DNA of 64,000 bases from positions 1-64,000 of the forward strand of contig CAJUSR010000006.1 in assembly GCA_910588855.1 (NCBI GenBank). Reading direction: 5' to 3'. The notes beneath the pieces were generated by a model. The model was not told the DNA's origin and searched no databases. It saw nothing but the letters and a program-made list of their open reading frames with translations. This stretch comes from an uncultured Kineothrix sp. (GTDB lineage Bacteria > Bacillota > Clostridia > Lachnospirales > Lachnospiraceae). The translations under genes were made by a program, and so were the position numbers. Below, one piece after another: positions 33,415 to 43,184 of this stretch. How positions within the stretch are numbered: the stretch's first letter is position 1; every line of letters begins with the position of its first letter.

Positions 33415-35552
33415 ACAATCGACTCCTCCGATATCCGCTCATAATGTCTTTTAATTACCATATCCAATACCGGGCAAAAGCCTGTATGCCCATACACTTC
33501 CGTTTCCGGTTTATAAATAGCCACCTTTGGCAGATTTTCTTCTACATCCTCCAAAGTGTCGTATTCAAACCAGTCCATATACCAGGGCAGGATATAGCAA
33601 TTCCTGTTCGATGGGTAACGCTCTTTGTACAAAAGGTATATGGAATCATGGACAAAAGCATCTATAAAAATTTCGTCTCCCGGTTCTGTCATGGCAATGA
33701 TTTGCGCATCCACACCCCCTGCCACTTCCGGCTCATATACGATATGCCCCGCCACCATAGCCATATATGGCTTTAGCAGGAAGCAGCCTGCCAGCGCCGC
33801 TAAAACTACTACCCTTTTTTCTTCTTTTTCCGTCTCCTCCAAGGGGGCTCTCATTCCAAGCAGCACAACCAGCACAATAGCCACACTCCAAAGCCCTGCG
33901 GAGTGGAAATCCGTTCCACTTCTCGTTCCATTTCCGCACATACATAAAAATAAAGCCAATACCGCAGCCGCCCCTTCTTTTTTTCCCATCCTTTTCCACC
34001 AAAGAAGCAGCGATGCCGCCGCCCCCACCGCAAGGCAAAGCTGGATTGCCGCCGTATCGCTGCCGGCTGCCGTCACAAGCGCATTAAAATTGTCTCCCAC
34101 CGCGTTGAAATAATTTTTAACCCCTAAAAAAAAGGGTTTCCATTTCACTCTTCCAAACCCGTCCTGATATTTGTTGTAAACCATTGTGTTGAATTGGTAT
34201 GCCATTAAGTACATTTTTCCTGCGGCATGATTCCAAAGGAAATAGATAAAAGCGGCCAAAAAGGGAATGAACATCGCCGGCACAAGAAAACCGTACCGTT
34301 TCCAAACATTTTTCCCGCAAAATCCTCCCCTTCTTATCCAAAGCAGAACCTCCTTCCCCAACACACATACGGCTACCGGCGCAATTGCGAATACGCTGAC
34401 AAAAGTAGATGTGATGCTTATAAACACACAGGCGGCTACGATAGCACACCGGCTTTTTTTAAGCTCCCCATCCTCCCAGTAACGGATAAATTCCATTACC
34501 AGAGCTATCATGCAAAAGCCTTGTATATTATCCCCCAAGATTTTGGAAGCCTGGAAAAACATGGGCATGGTTACTACAACCTGGGCTATGGGAAGCAAAA
34601 ACAGCTTTCCTTTCCCCAAATAGCCGCTGTGCCTATAGTACAGCCCTCCCCATAGCGCTGCCAAAAGCAGATAATACAACAGCCGGAACTGCTGGATGCT
34701 TCCTGCGCCCAGCAAAGCGAACAAGGCACACAAATAATACCCGAAAGGAGTATGCTGGGTATAATAATCCCGGTAAAGCACCTTTCCTTTGGCAATCAAT
34801 ATCCCTCCCCGTATATTGTCGCATTCATCGGTAAAACTCCCCATATTTTCCCTTGTAAACACATACATCAAAATCATATAAACACAGGCTACTGCCAAAG
34901 CGCCTAAAAGCCTGTCCACCGGCTCCCCTTTCCGCTTCTTATAAAAAGCAACGGACAAAACGCCTATTATAAGCCCTGCCATTATCCAATAGAAAAGCCC
35001 CCAGAAGGAATCCTTTTCCCCGCCATAAACGCTAAAGCACAAATCACCATCCCGTTCTTCTCCGTTGACAAAAAGCCTTCCTTCTGTATAGTTGTCGTCT
35101 TCCGAAGCATAAAAACTCAACGCGGAATTGCCCGTAGCGTTTGTGGAGCAAATAGAAACCACATACAATTTTTCCTTATCCACTTTGACCGGAGACTTTA
35201 CGTTCAGGAAATAATACTCCCCGTCGGAAACCTGGCTGGCGTTATACTTCCATTCATATATTTTTTTGCCGCTCTCTTTTTCCCATATCCATATCCTCCA
35301 AAAAGAATTGTTGTTCCTGTCATAAGTACCTGTTTTCACATCAATGCCCCAAAATAAATCATAAGGCATCCGAAATTCCTGTTCTACCTCTGTCCGACTG
35401 TCCATCACCGCAATATTTTGGGCTTCCTGCCCGTTCAAAACGGTCCTTTCCACATAAGTTAACCTGTTGCTGACCTTAAAAAAGCCTAATGCCAGCAAAA
35501 TTGCCGCCGCTGTTGCTAGTATCCCATATACTATTTTCCCTTTATCTTTCAT
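33399..35552 (-). CDS. Large membrane glycosyltransferase of GT39/GT-C type
   Basis: This 717-residue protein begins with one helix (ILATAAAILLALGFFKV), then an extracellular beta-rich domain of about 170 residues, then about ten helices. After the third helix the motif FTDECDNIRGGILIAKGKVLYRD (cited in part: TDECDNIRGG) followed by YTQHTPFGYY is typical of GT-C enzymes, where the acidic pair takes part in catalysis. The C-terminal domain (VYEPEVAGGVDAQIIAMTEP) is outside. It overlaps both neighbours by 11-16 bp, so the three genes are co-translated. Confidence 0.7.
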   Translation of the reverse strand: MKDKGKIVYGILATAAAILLALGFFKVSNRLTYVERTVLNGQEAQNIAVMDSRTEVEQEFRMPYDLFWGIDVKTGTYDRNNNSFWRIWIWEKESGKKIYEWKYNASQVSDGEYYFLNVKSPVKVDKEKLYVVSICSTNATGNSALSFYASEDDNYTEGRLFVNGEERDGDLCFSVYGGEKDSFWGLFYWIMAGLIIGVLSVAFYKKRKGEPVDRLLGALAVACVYMILMYVFTRENMGSFTDECDNIRGGILIAKGKVLYRDYYTQHTPFGYYLCALFALLGAGSIQQFRLLYYLLLAALWGGLYYRHSGYLGKGKLFLLPIAQVVVTMPMFFQASKILGDNIQGFCMIALVMEFIRYWEDGELKKSRCAIVAACVFISITSTFVSVFAIAPVAVCVLGKEVLLWIRRGGFCGKNVWKRYGFLVPAMFIPFLAAFIYFLWNHAAGKMYLMAYQFNTMVYNKYQDGFGRVKWKPFFLGVKNYFNAVGDNFNALVTAAGSDTAAIQLCLAVGAAASLLLWWKRMGKKEGAAAVLALFLCMCGNGTRSGTDFHSAGLWSVAIVLVVLLGMRAPLEETEKEEKRVVVLAALAGCFLLKPYMAMVAGHIVYEPEVAGGVDAQIIAMTEPGDEIFIDAFVHDSIYLLYKERYPSNRNCYILPWYMDWFEYDTLEDVEENLPKVAIYKPETEVYGHTGFCPVLDMVIKRHYERISEESIVWKLR

Positions 35553-36285
35553 GGCATCCCTCGCTTTTTACACTTTCCATCGCCTTATTCAAAGCCATAA
35601 AATCTCTGACGGCGCGGAGCCCAATCCCGCATATTTTCCTTAAATTGATAGAATTGACCCCGCCCTGACGGGAACGGAATGTAATCGGTATATATTTTGT
35701 TTTTAACCCCTTTTTTTCATAAATGACAGAAATCAATACATTTGGAAGGTTAAAATTATCCGGTATATTCCTCATCTGTTCATTCAATACTTCTGCATTC
35801 ATCAACCGGAAAGGCGTATTGGCATCCGTTACTTTTACCCCGAAACAAATCCATATCACCAGCTTCAGCACTTTTGTCACAAAGACGCGGGAACATCCAT
35901 CCTGCCGTTTGTTCCGGTAACCGATTACCATATCGTAATCCGCCCTTTTCTTCCAGAACCCCTCAAACTCCTCCGGTCTTGTCTGCCCATCGGAATCTGT
36001 CTGGAAAATGAAATCCGCCCCTTCCCTGATTGCATATTGATATCCATACAGCAAAGTGGGGCCATGCCCTGAATTATCTTTCGTTGCCACCAATAGTTTT
36101 GGCATTTTTTCTTTCATTCCACATATAATTTGAAACGTCTCATCCCTGCTCCCGTCGTCAATCACTAATAGCCGGGATTCCTTGCTCATATCGACCAATT
36201 CCAACGCCCGATACCATTCCTCTACCACTCCCTGTATATTTTCCGCCTCATTATATGCCGGAATTACTATATAAAGCTTTTCCAC
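35542..36285 (-). CDS. Family 2 glycosyltransferase (polyprenyl-phosphate sugar type)
   Basis: This 247-residue GT2 enzyme has VIPAYNEAENI, VIDDGSRDET and the metal-binding QTDSDGQ. It resembles DPM1-like enzymes that load a sugar onto polyprenyl phosphate on the inner membrane face. It has no C-terminal membrane pair. The start is GTG with GAGGG seven bases upstream. It is the first gene of the cassette and sits behind a promoter with repeated operator boxes. Confidence 0.88.
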   Translation of the reverse strand: MEKLYIVIPAYNEAENIQGVVEEWYRALELVDMSKESRLLVIDDGSRDETFQIICGMKEKMPKLLVATKDNSGHGPTLLYGYQYAIREGADFIFQTDSDGQTRPEEFEGFWKKRADYDMVIGYRNKRQDGCSRVFVTKVLKLVIWICFGVKVTDANTPFRLMNAEVLNEQMRNIPDNFNLPNVLISVIYEKKGLKTKYIPITFRSRQGGVNSINLRKICGIGLRAVRDFMALNKAMESVKSEGCHER

Positions 36286-36334
36286 TTGTGTTCCCTCTTC
36301 TCTTATCGTTTCTAATATCTAACAGTTTATATTT

Positions 36335-36385
36335 AGGATATTTTATATCCTATTTGCCCATTATATATCATTAAATATCCTATTT
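36335..36385. promoter_or_regulatory. AGGATAT operator boxes at the glycan cassette promoter
   Basis: The palindrome AGGATAT-TTT-ATATCCT (36335-36351) overlaps ATATCCTATTT (36345-36355), which recurs exactly at 36375-36385. The two direct copies are 30 bp apart (three helix turns). One copy lies within the promoter spacer, the palindrome lies just past the start point. Confidence 0.7.
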
Positions 36386-36388
36386 CAA
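36360..36388 (-). promoter_or_regulatory. Promoter of the glycosyltransferase cassette
   Basis: On the minus strand TTGAAA (plus 36383-36388) and TATAAT (plus 36360-36365) are 17 bases apart. The operator boxes lie between and after these elements. Confidence 0.8.
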
Positions 36389-36499
36389 TTATTTATTACA
36401 TTAAAATCAATATAATTCCATTATTAGACAAAACACCCTATGGACATCCGGCCAGCTAAATGTAACGCAAACATGGTTATAGAAAGGTATGGGTATCTT

Positions 36500-36817
36500 A
36501 TGTATGAAGAAGAACTATTTGCCAAAAGATTGGAACAGCTTCGGTTAGAGAAAAACGTTTCTGCCAGGGAAATGAGCCTGGCTTTAGGGCAGAATCCCAG
36601 TTATATCAATCGTATCGAAAGCGGAAAGGCGCTTCCTTCCCTTTCCCTGTTTTTTTATATATGTGATTATTTCCAAATCACACCGAAAGATTTTTTTAAC
36701 GACGAAAAAAACAACTTTTATTACACCGGTGAATTAATCCGTGAAATCCAGAAACTGACAGGCCCGCAGGCACAGCACTTGCTGGCAGTTATCAGGGACA
36801 TCAACCATTCTACCTGA
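36500..36817 (+). CDS. XRE-type helix-turn-helix regulator
   Basis: This protein of about 105 residues has an HTH_3 domain (LEQLRLEKNVSAREMSLALGQNPSYINRIESG in the fold; key part NPSYINRIESGK) over residues 8-65 and a short C-terminal helix part. The start at 36500 has AAAGG upstream; the frame extends 20 codons further but without a good site. It is divergent from the glycosyltransferase cassette, and the AGGATAT boxes between them are its natural candidate target (inference). Confidence 0.85.
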   Translation: MYEEELFAKRLEQLRLEKNVSAREMSLALGQNPSYINRIESGKALPSLSLFFYICDYFQITPKDFFNDEKNNFYYTGELIREIQKLTGPQAQHLLAVIRDINHST

Positions 36818-36861
36818 AAAATCCATTGTTATTTTCCGCCTTTTATGGAAAAATTGCAGCA

Positions 36862-36891
36862 TAGACAGTTATCGACACACTATAGTATAAT
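36862..36891 (+). promoter_or_regulatory. Probable promoter of the DUF3048 gene
   Basis: TAGACA (36862-36867) and TATAAT (36886-36891) are 18 bases apart, about 80 bp before the start codon. Confidence 0.5.
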
Positions 36892-36972
36892 AATTTTGTA
36901 GATTTTCATACAAATGACTTAAAACACATTAAGAAATTAAGAATATGAATTAAGAATATGAGGGAATTTATT

Positions 36973-38181
36973 ATGCAAAATTTAGAAAAGAAGGCATTTT
37001 TTCTTCCTGCCATCTTTTTATGCATTTCACTTCTTTTTTCAGGCTGTGGAAAAACAGAAGCAGATCAGCTTTCCCTTGGCCAAGCCAACGAAAACCCTGC
37101 GGATACTGCGAATACTATAGAGGAAACCCCTGATATAGATTTGGAAAAAGAAGAAGAAAAAGAGAAACAGGAAGAGGAAGTAAAAGTTATCGGAGAACGG
37201 GAAACCAAAAACGGCAAAGTACAAAGCTATCTCACCGGTGAGTGGATAGAAGAAGAAAAAGCCACACGTAGGCCGATTGCCGTCATGATTCCGAACAATG
37301 CGCCTGCCATGCCCCAATATGGGCTTTCCAAAGCGGCTATTATCTATGAAGCGCCTGTAGAAGGAAGAATTACCCGGCTTATGGGAGTCTTTGAGGACTA
37401 TGATGAACTGGACCATATCGGCCCAGTCAGAAGCAGCCGCGATTATTTCGTCTATGTGGCGATGGGCTATCAGGCTATTTACTGTAACTGGGGGCTTGCA
37501 AGACCATATGTGGAGGAACTTTTAAGCCGGGATACGGTACAAAATATCAGCGCCGCCGTAGAAGGTATCCACAATCCTTCCGATGAAGCTTTCGACCGGA
37601 TAAAGCGTCCCGGATATGCTACGGAATTTACTGGCTATCTGTTTATCAACGGTTTGGAAAAAGCCGTCAAACGGCAAAAATATGAAACGGAATATGATGA
37701 ACTCTTTGTTCCTCCTTTTACTTTTATCGCCGATAATTACCGGGCGGAATATGCCGAAGAAAAAGACGCCTTTCATATTTACCCCGGCGGAAGGGAAGAA
37801 AATGCCGGCGGCTACGGCGCTTATAACCCATACTTTGAATATGAAGAAGAGGAACAGCTTTATTACCGCTACCAGGATGGCAAAAAACAGATTGATGAAT
37901 ATGACGGAAGCCAATTGGCTGTTTCCAACGTGGTATTACAATATTGCCACGGAGAAGTCCGCGACAAAAAGGATTATCTGGCTTTCGGTGTCCACGGCGA
38001 AGGGGATGCCCTTGTCTTTACCAACGGCAAAGTCATCGAGGCTACCTGGATGCGCTACGACGGCGATGCAACCCCGGCCAAATTCTTTGACAAAGATGGC
38101 AACGAAATCATTTTCAACCAAGGCAAGACCTGGATATGCAACATCTGGGATGAATATGGTGAATTTGTAGAATATGAATAA
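36973..38181 (+). CDS. DUF3048 lipoprotein (YerB-like)
   Basis: This is a lipoprotein of about 402 residues. It has a signal with lipobox LLFSGC, then an acidic linker rich in Glu and Lys, then the DUF3048 domain (RPIAVMIPNNAPAMPQYGLSKA, GPVRSSRDYFVYVA) and its C-terminal half (VLQYCHGEVRDKKDYLAF). The family is exported in Firmicutes and its role is unknown. The start at 36973 follows GAGGG by eight bases. The converging terminator at 38194-38228 follows. Confidence 0.9.
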   Translation: MQNLEKKAFFLPAIFLCISLLFSGCGKTEADQLSLGQANENPADTANTIEETPDIDLEKEEEKEKQEEEVKVIGERETKNGKVQSYLTGEWIEEEKATRRPIAVMIPNNAPAMPQYGLSKAAIIYEAPVEGRITRLMGVFEDYDELDHIGPVRSSRDYFVYVAMGYQAIYCNWGLARPYVEELLSRDTVQNISAAVEGIHNPSDEAFDRIKRPGYATEFTGYLFINGLEKAVKRQKYETEYDELFVPPFTFIADNYRAEYAEEKDAFHIYPGGREENAGGYGAYNPYFEYEEEEQLYYRYQDGKKQIDEYDGSQLAVSNVVLQYCHGEVRDKKDYLAFGVHGEGDALVFTNGKVIEATWMRYDGDATPAKFFDKDGNEIIFNQGKTWICNIWDEYGEFVEYE

Positions 38182-38193
38182 GAGAAATATGAT

Positions 38194-38228
38194 AAAAAAG
38201 AGGGTATCGCTGCGACACCCTCTTTTTT
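38194..38228. terminator. Bidirectional terminator between DUF3048 gene and dnaJ
   Basis: AAAAAAGAGGGT pairs with ACCCTCTTTTTT around an 11-base loop, giving A and T runs on both sides. It ends both converging units. Confidence 0.9.
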
Positions 38229-38234
38229 CCTTTT

Positions 38235-39395
38235 CTATTTCCAAAATTTCCTTTTCTTATCTTTAACTTCCCCCGCGTCCGAAGAGGCATCTTTCGCAGC
38301 GTTCAGGGAATTTCCTGTTTCCGCATCGAACTGCTTCAGAAGTTCTTTCGCCTCATGGGAAAGTTTGTCGGGTACCTGGACTACCAGGGTCACATAATGG
38401 TCGCCCCTGTTATCCCTGTTCCTTAAAGACGGCACGCCCTTTCCTTTTAAGCGGACTCTTGTATCCGTCTGCGTTCCTGCTTTTACGTCGTAAATTACCT
38501 TACCGTCAACGGTATCGATGACAATTTCACCGCCCAAAGCCGCAACTGCAAAGGATACCGGTACCGTGGAATAAATATTGTAATCCTGGCGCTGGAAGAC
38601 AGGGTGCCTGCCCACAATCACTTCTACAAGTAAGTCTCCTCTCGGTCCGCCGTTGCTGCCCGGCTCTCCTTTATCCCTGATACGTACGCTCTGGCCATTG
38701 TCAATCCCTGCCGGAATGGAAACCTTGATTTTCTTTCTGCTGGCAATATATCCGCTTCCATGACAATCCGGGCATTTATCTTTAATGACCTTACCCGTTC
38801 CGTTACAATCCGGACATGTCTGCACATTCCTAACCGTTCCGAAAAAGGACTGCTGGGAAAATACTATCTGCCCTTTGCCGCCGCATTTTGTACATGTCTC
38901 TGGGCTTGTTCCCGGCTTTGCGCCGCTTCCATGACAGGAAGCGCATTCGTCCTTCAATGTAAGTTCCAGTTCCTTCTCCACCCCAAATACTGCTTCCTCA
39001 AAGGTAATCCTTACACTGGTGCGGATATTGGCCCCTTTCATGGGACCGCTGCTCCCTCTTCCGCTTCTACGGCCGCCGCCGAAGAAATCCCCGAAAATAT
39101 CTCCGAAAATATCCCCGAAATCGGCGCTGTTAAAATCGAAACCACCAAAACCGCCTGCCCCGCCTTCAAATGCCGCATGCCCAAATTGGTCATATTGACG
39201 CTTCTTCTCCGGGTCACTAAGCACGGCATATGCTTCCGAAGCTTCTTTAAACTTCTTTTCCGCCTCTTTATCCCCAGGATTCATGTCCGGGTGATATTTT
39301 TTGGCTAAAACACGATATGCTTTTTTGATTGCCGCTTCATCTGCACTTTTATCTATCCCGAGGACTTCGTAGTAGTCTCGTTTTTGCTCTGCCAT
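38235..39395 (-). CDS. dnaJ: Chaperone DnaJ
   Basis: This is the DnaK co-chaperone, type I, with 386 residues. It has the J domain with HPD (KKYHPDMNPG), a Gly/Phe-rich stretch (about residues 75-115), four zinc repeats (CASCHGSG, CTKCGGKG, CPDCNGTG, CPDCHGSG) and the substrate-binding C-terminal domain. It is the last gene of the hrcA operon. Confidence 0.97.
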   Translation of the reverse strand: MAEQKRDYYEVLGIDKSADEAAIKKAYRVLAKKYHPDMNPGDKEAEKKFKEASEAYAVLSDPEKKRQYDQFGHAAFEGGAGGFGGFDFNSADFGDIFGDIFGDFFGGGRRSGRGSSGPMKGANIRTSVRITFEEAVFGVEKELELTLKDECASCHGSGAKPGTSPETCTKCGGKGQIVFSQQSFFGTVRNVQTCPDCNGTGKVIKDKCPDCHGSGYIASRKKIKVSIPAGIDNGQSVRIRDKGEPGSNGGPRGDLLVEVIVGRHPVFQRQDYNIYSTVPVSFAVAALGGEIVIDTVDGKVIYDVKAGTQTDTRVRLKGKGVPSLRNRDNRGDHYVTLVVQVPDKLSHEAKELLKQFDAETGNSLNAAKDASSDAGEVKDKKRKFWK

Positions 39396-39417
39396 AATTA
39401 ACTCCTCTTAATCACAT

Positions 39418-41280
39418 TTATACTTCGCGGTAATCTCCATCCACTACATCGTCTGCCTGCGCCGCAGAACCCATATCCGGGCCAGGACCTGCTCCCATAT
39501 CCGGACCGGCTGCGCCTTGCGCCTGTTCATATACTTTTGCAAAAAGAGCTTGTGCATCCGTCATCAGTTTTTCTTTTGCCGCTTTCATCTCGTCAATATC
39601 GCTGTCGGACATTTCCTGATCCTTCGTCCTCTCCAGGACTGCTTTCAAAGCCGCAAGGTCATCTTCTACCGTACTCTTTGCGGAAGCATCAATCTTATCT
39701 CCCACTTCACCCAATGCCTTTTCTGTCTGGAATACGAAGGAATCGGCTTCATTCCTTGTATCAATCGCCTCTTTCCTCTTCTTATCCTGTGCTTCATACT
39801 CTGCTGCTTCTTTTACAGCTTTGTCGATTTCATCGTCAGACATATTGGAGCCGGCTGTAATCGTAATGTGCTGTTCCTTGCCTGTTCCCAAGTCCTTTGC
39901 GGATACATTTACGATACCGTTTGCATCAATATCGAAAGTAACTTCAATCTGCGGAACCCCACGCATTGCCGGCGGGATACCATCCAGACGGAACTGCCCG
40001 AGAGACTTGTTATCTTTCGCAAACTGTCTTTCACCCTGTACGACGTTGATGTCCACTGCTGTCTGGTTATCTGCTGCCGTAGAGAAAATCTGGCTTTTCT
40101 TTGTAGGGATTGTGGTATTCCTTTCAATCAGCCTTGTTGCCACGCCGCCCATTGTCTCAATCGAAAGGGAAAGCGGAGTAACATCCAGCAGAAGGATTTC
40201 ACCTGCGCCAGCATCCCCTGCCAGCTTACCGCCCTGAATGGATGCGCCTAATGCAACACATTCATCCGGGTTCAGGCTCTTGGAAGGCTCATGGCCTGTA
40301 ATCTGTTTTACTTTTTCCTGTACGGCAGGAATACGTGTGGAACCTCCTACCAGCAATACCTTTCCGATATCGGAGTTGGAAAGCCCTGCATCCTTCATTG
40401 CATTCTGAACCGGAATCGCTGTTTTTTCTACTAAATCATGGGTTAATTCATCGAATTTAGCCCTTGTCAAATCCATATCAAAGTGTTTCGGGCCTTCCGG
40501 TGTTGCCGTAATGAACGGAAGGTTGATATTTGTCGTTGTAGAAGAGGAAAGTTCTTTTTTCGCTTTTTCTGCCGCTTCTTTTAACCTTTGGAGCGCCATT
40601 TTATCATTGGACAAATCAACGCCCTCTTTTTTCTTAAATTCATCCAGCATCCAATTAATTACTTTCTGGTCGAAATCATCGCCGCCCAGACGTGTATCAC
40701 CATTAGTCGAAAGAACTTCGATAACGCCATCGCCGATTTCAATAATGGAAACGTCGAAAGTACCGCCGCCTAAATCATATACCATAATTTTCTGCTCTTT
40801 TTCATTATCCAGCCCATATGCCAAAGCTGCTGCCGTAGGCTCATTGATAATACGTTTTACATCAAGCCCTGCAATCTTGCCCGCATCTTTGGTTGCCTGG
40901 CGTTGTGCGTCATTGAAATATGCCGGAACCGTAATAACCGCTTCCGTTACTTTCTCGCCCAGATAGCTTTCTGCATCCGCTTTCAGTTTTTGAAGAATCA
41001 TTGCAGAAATCTGCTGCGGGGAATACTTCTTTTCATCAATTGTACGTCCCCTGTCCGTACCCATATCCCTCTTAATGGATGCAATGGTCTTCTCCGCATT
41101 TGTAACAGCCTGGCGCTTTGCCGGCTCACCTACAAGCCTTTCCCCTGTCTTTGTAAATGCTACTACGGACGGTGTCGTCCTTGCTCCTTCTGTATTAGCG
41201 ATAACGGTAGGTTTACCGCCTTCCATAACTGCTACGCAGCTATTCGTTGTTCCTAAGTCGATACCGATAATTTTGCTCAT
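39418..41280 (-). CDS. dnaK: Chaperone DnaK (Hsp70)
   Basis: This ATP-driven chaperone of 620 residues opens MSKIIGIDLGTTNSCVAVMEGG. The ATPase motifs VYDLGGGTFDVSI and LLVGGSTRIPAVQ are followed by the substrate domain and a C-terminal tail rich in Gly/Pro/Met (QGAAGPDMGAG). The start at 41280 has AGGAGG eight bases upstream. It is 137 bp after grpE... the gap 41281-41383 holds no gene. Confidence 0.97.
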   Translation of the reverse strand: MSKIIGIDLGTTNSCVAVMEGGKPTVIANTEGARTTPSVVAFTKTGERLVGEPAKRQAVTNAEKTIASIKRDMGTDRGRTIDEKKYSPQQISAMILQKLKADAESYLGEKVTEAVITVPAYFNDAQRQATKDAGKIAGLDVKRIINEPTAAALAYGLDNEKEQKIMVYDLGGGTFDVSIIEIGDGVIEVLSTNGDTRLGGDDFDQKVINWMLDEFKKKEGVDLSNDKMALQRLKEAAEKAKKELSSSTTTNINLPFITATPEGPKHFDMDLTRAKFDELTHDLVEKTAIPVQNAMKDAGLSNSDIGKVLLVGGSTRIPAVQEKVKQITGHEPSKSLNPDECVALGASIQGGKLAGDAGAGEILLLDVTPLSLSIETMGGVATRLIERNTTIPTKKSQIFSTAADNQTAVDINVVQGERQFAKDNKSLGQFRLDGIPPAMRGVPQIEVTFDIDANGIVNVSAKDLGTGKEQHITITAGSNMSDDEIDKAVKEAAEYEAQDKKRKEAIDTRNEADSFVFQTEKALGEVGDKIDASAKSTVEDDLAALKAVLERTKDQEMSDSDIDEMKAAKEKLMTDAQALFAKVYEQAQGAAGPDMGAGPGPDMGSAAQADDVVDGDYREV

Positions 41281-41383
41281 AATCAAGCCCTCCTAAATTA
41301 TACTATAAAAAATACTTTCTTACACAGTTCCAAAATCTATATAACAGAAACCTATTATATACCATTATCCCGAAACAGCCTTC

Positions 41384-42115
41384 CTAGCTTACCACAGCTA
41401 CCATGCTATGCCTCACCACGCTGTCTCTGTACATATATCCCTTCTGCAGTTCCTGGGCTATCACGCCGCTTTCATACTCTTCGCTCTCTACCTGCATCAC
41501 CGCATTATGATAGTCGGGGTTAAACTCACAGCCTAATGCCTCTATCGGCTTTACCCCCAGATTTTCCAACTCCGTCATTAACTGCTTATAAATCATTTGC
41601 ATCCCGTCCGCGAAGCCGTTTCCTTTTTCCTCTTCGGAAATACTAGCCAGACCCCTCTCAAAATTGTCAACTACCGGAAGAATCTTCTCAATTACACTTT
41701 TGGCTCCGATTTCATACATTGCCGTCTTCTCTTTTTCGGTGCGCTTCCTGAAATTATCAAATTCCGCCATCTGGCGTTTTACTCTGTCTTCCAAATCTTC
41801 CACTTTTTGTTTCAAAGCGTCCTGCTTTTTATCCGTTTTTACTTTTTTCTTGAAAAATTTCTTCCCCCCGCCTTCTTCTTCGTTTCCTGCAGGAGCTTCT
41901 CCCTGTCCGTCCTCGCCGTCCGCATCTTCCGCTTCGGCTTCCGTTCCACAACATCCTTCTTCGTCTTCTCCGCCGTCTTCTGCCCCGGCTTCCCCATCCA
42001 ACGCATCTGTCTCGTCTGCAACGTCCTCGTCTCTTTCGCTTCTTCCATTTAATTCTATATCGTCCGTATCCATCTCATTCCTATTGGCATCTTTCCGCTC
42101 TTCCACTTCATTCAT
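41384..42115 (-). CDS. grpE: Nucleotide exchange factor GrpE
   Basis: This is the DnaK exchange factor with 243 residues. The first 90 residues are very acidic and low in complexity (Asp, Glu, Gly, Ala), longer than in most GrpE. A coiled coil follows (EDRVKRQMAEFDNFRKRTEKE) and then the beta-wing domain ending YMYRDSVVRHSMVAV. It overlaps the end of hrcA by 8 bp. Confidence 0.96.
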   Translation of the reverse strand: MNEVEERKDANRNEMDTDDIELNGRSERDEDVADETDALDGEAGAEDGGEDEEGCCGTEAEAEDADGEDGQGEAPAGNEEEGGGKKFFKKKVKTDKKQDALKQKVEDLEDRVKRQMAEFDNFRKRTEKEKTAMYEIGAKSVIEKILPVVDNFERGLASISEEEKGNGFADGMQMIYKQLMTELENLGVKPIEALGCEFNPDYHNAVMQVESEEYESGVIAQELQKGYMYRDSVVRHSMVAVVS

Positions 42116-43163
42116 CCCTCTCTTTCCCTATTCTCCTCTGATTATACAAATCATCCAATTGATGCATCAGCGTTTTCAGCGTTCCCACCACTTTATCATA
42201 ATCCATACGCTTCGGGCCTATAATGCCTATCGTACCTTTCATGCCTTCTTCCAATTCATAAGTCGCTGTCACAATGCTGCAATCCTTCATTGTTTTTACC
42301 GGCGTTTCATCACCGATATATATCTGAATCCCCGTATTGTTCTCATCCGCCAGCCGGTCTACTACCAGTTCGTTCAAAAGCTGTTTCTCTTCAAAAGTAT
42401 TAATCAACTCGCTCGCCTTTTGGTTATCCGCCAGTTCCGGGTATTTAAAAATATTATTGGCGCCGCTTGTATATATTTCCAAATCCTCATCCGCTTTTAT
42501 GGCATCCGCCACCGCATCGATTACATTCCCTACGATAGAACTGTGTATCCCTGCCTGCTGCTTCATGGCAGTAATCATACTCAAATTAATTTCTTCCAAA
42601 GATAGCCCGTTCAGGTGAGTATTTAAAAGTATATTTAATTTCAGCAGCGTTTCATCGTCCAATACCTCTTTCACATTTAAAATATTGTTTTTAATTACAT
42701 TGCCCTCAATGACGATTACTGCAAGCAACTGGTGGGTATCCACCCTTGACAGCTGGATAAATTTTACCTTGTTCCTGTGAATCTGGGGCGCGGAAATTAT
42801 TGTGGCATAATTCGTATTCTGTGCCAGAACCTTTGCCACCTGCTTTAAAAGATGATCCATCTTATCTTCTTTCTCTAACAGGATTCCTTTCAGTTCCTCC
42901 ACTTCCCGTTCTTTCTCCTCCATCATCTGATCCACATAAAGACGGTAGCCTTTATCCGACGGAATCCTTCCCGCAGAAGTATGGGGCTGTACGATATATC
43001 CCAATTCCTCCAAATCTGCCATTTCATTCCTTATTGTTGCGGAACTTAGATTTAAATCGGTATATTTTGAAATCGTCCTGCTCCCTACCGGTTCTCCCGT
43101 TTCAAGGTAATTGCGGATAATGGCTTGCAATATCTTCATTTTTCTTTCATCTAATGCTTGCAA
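42108..43163 (-). CDS. hrcA: Heat-inducible transcription repressor HrcA
   Basis: This 351-residue repressor binds CIRCE and keeps the chaperone operon off until heat shock. The N-terminal winged helix includes GSRTISKYTDLNLSSATIRNEMADLEELG (key part LSSATIRNEMADLE). The start is TTG with GGAGG eight bases upstream. A CIRCE site lies 22 bp before it, so it represses its own operon. Confidence 0.96.
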   Translation of the reverse strand: MQALDERKMKILQAIIRNYLETGEPVGSRTISKYTDLNLSSATIRNEMADLEELGYIVQPHTSAGRIPSDKGYRLYVDQMMEEKEREVEELKGILLEKEDKMDHLLKQVAKVLAQNTNYATIISAPQIHRNKVKFIQLSRVDTHQLLAVIVIEGNVIKNNILNVKEVLDDETLLKLNILLNTHLNGLSLEEINLSMITAMKQQAGIHSSIVGNVIDAVADAIKADEDLEIYTSGANNIFKYPELADNQKASELINTFEEKQLLNELVVDRLADENNTGIQIYIGDETPVKTMKDCSIVTATYELEEGMKGTIGIIGPKRMDYDKVVGTLKTLMHQLDDLYNQRRIGKERDE

Positions 43164-43184
43164 CCAGTCATCCTCCTTTGTCTG

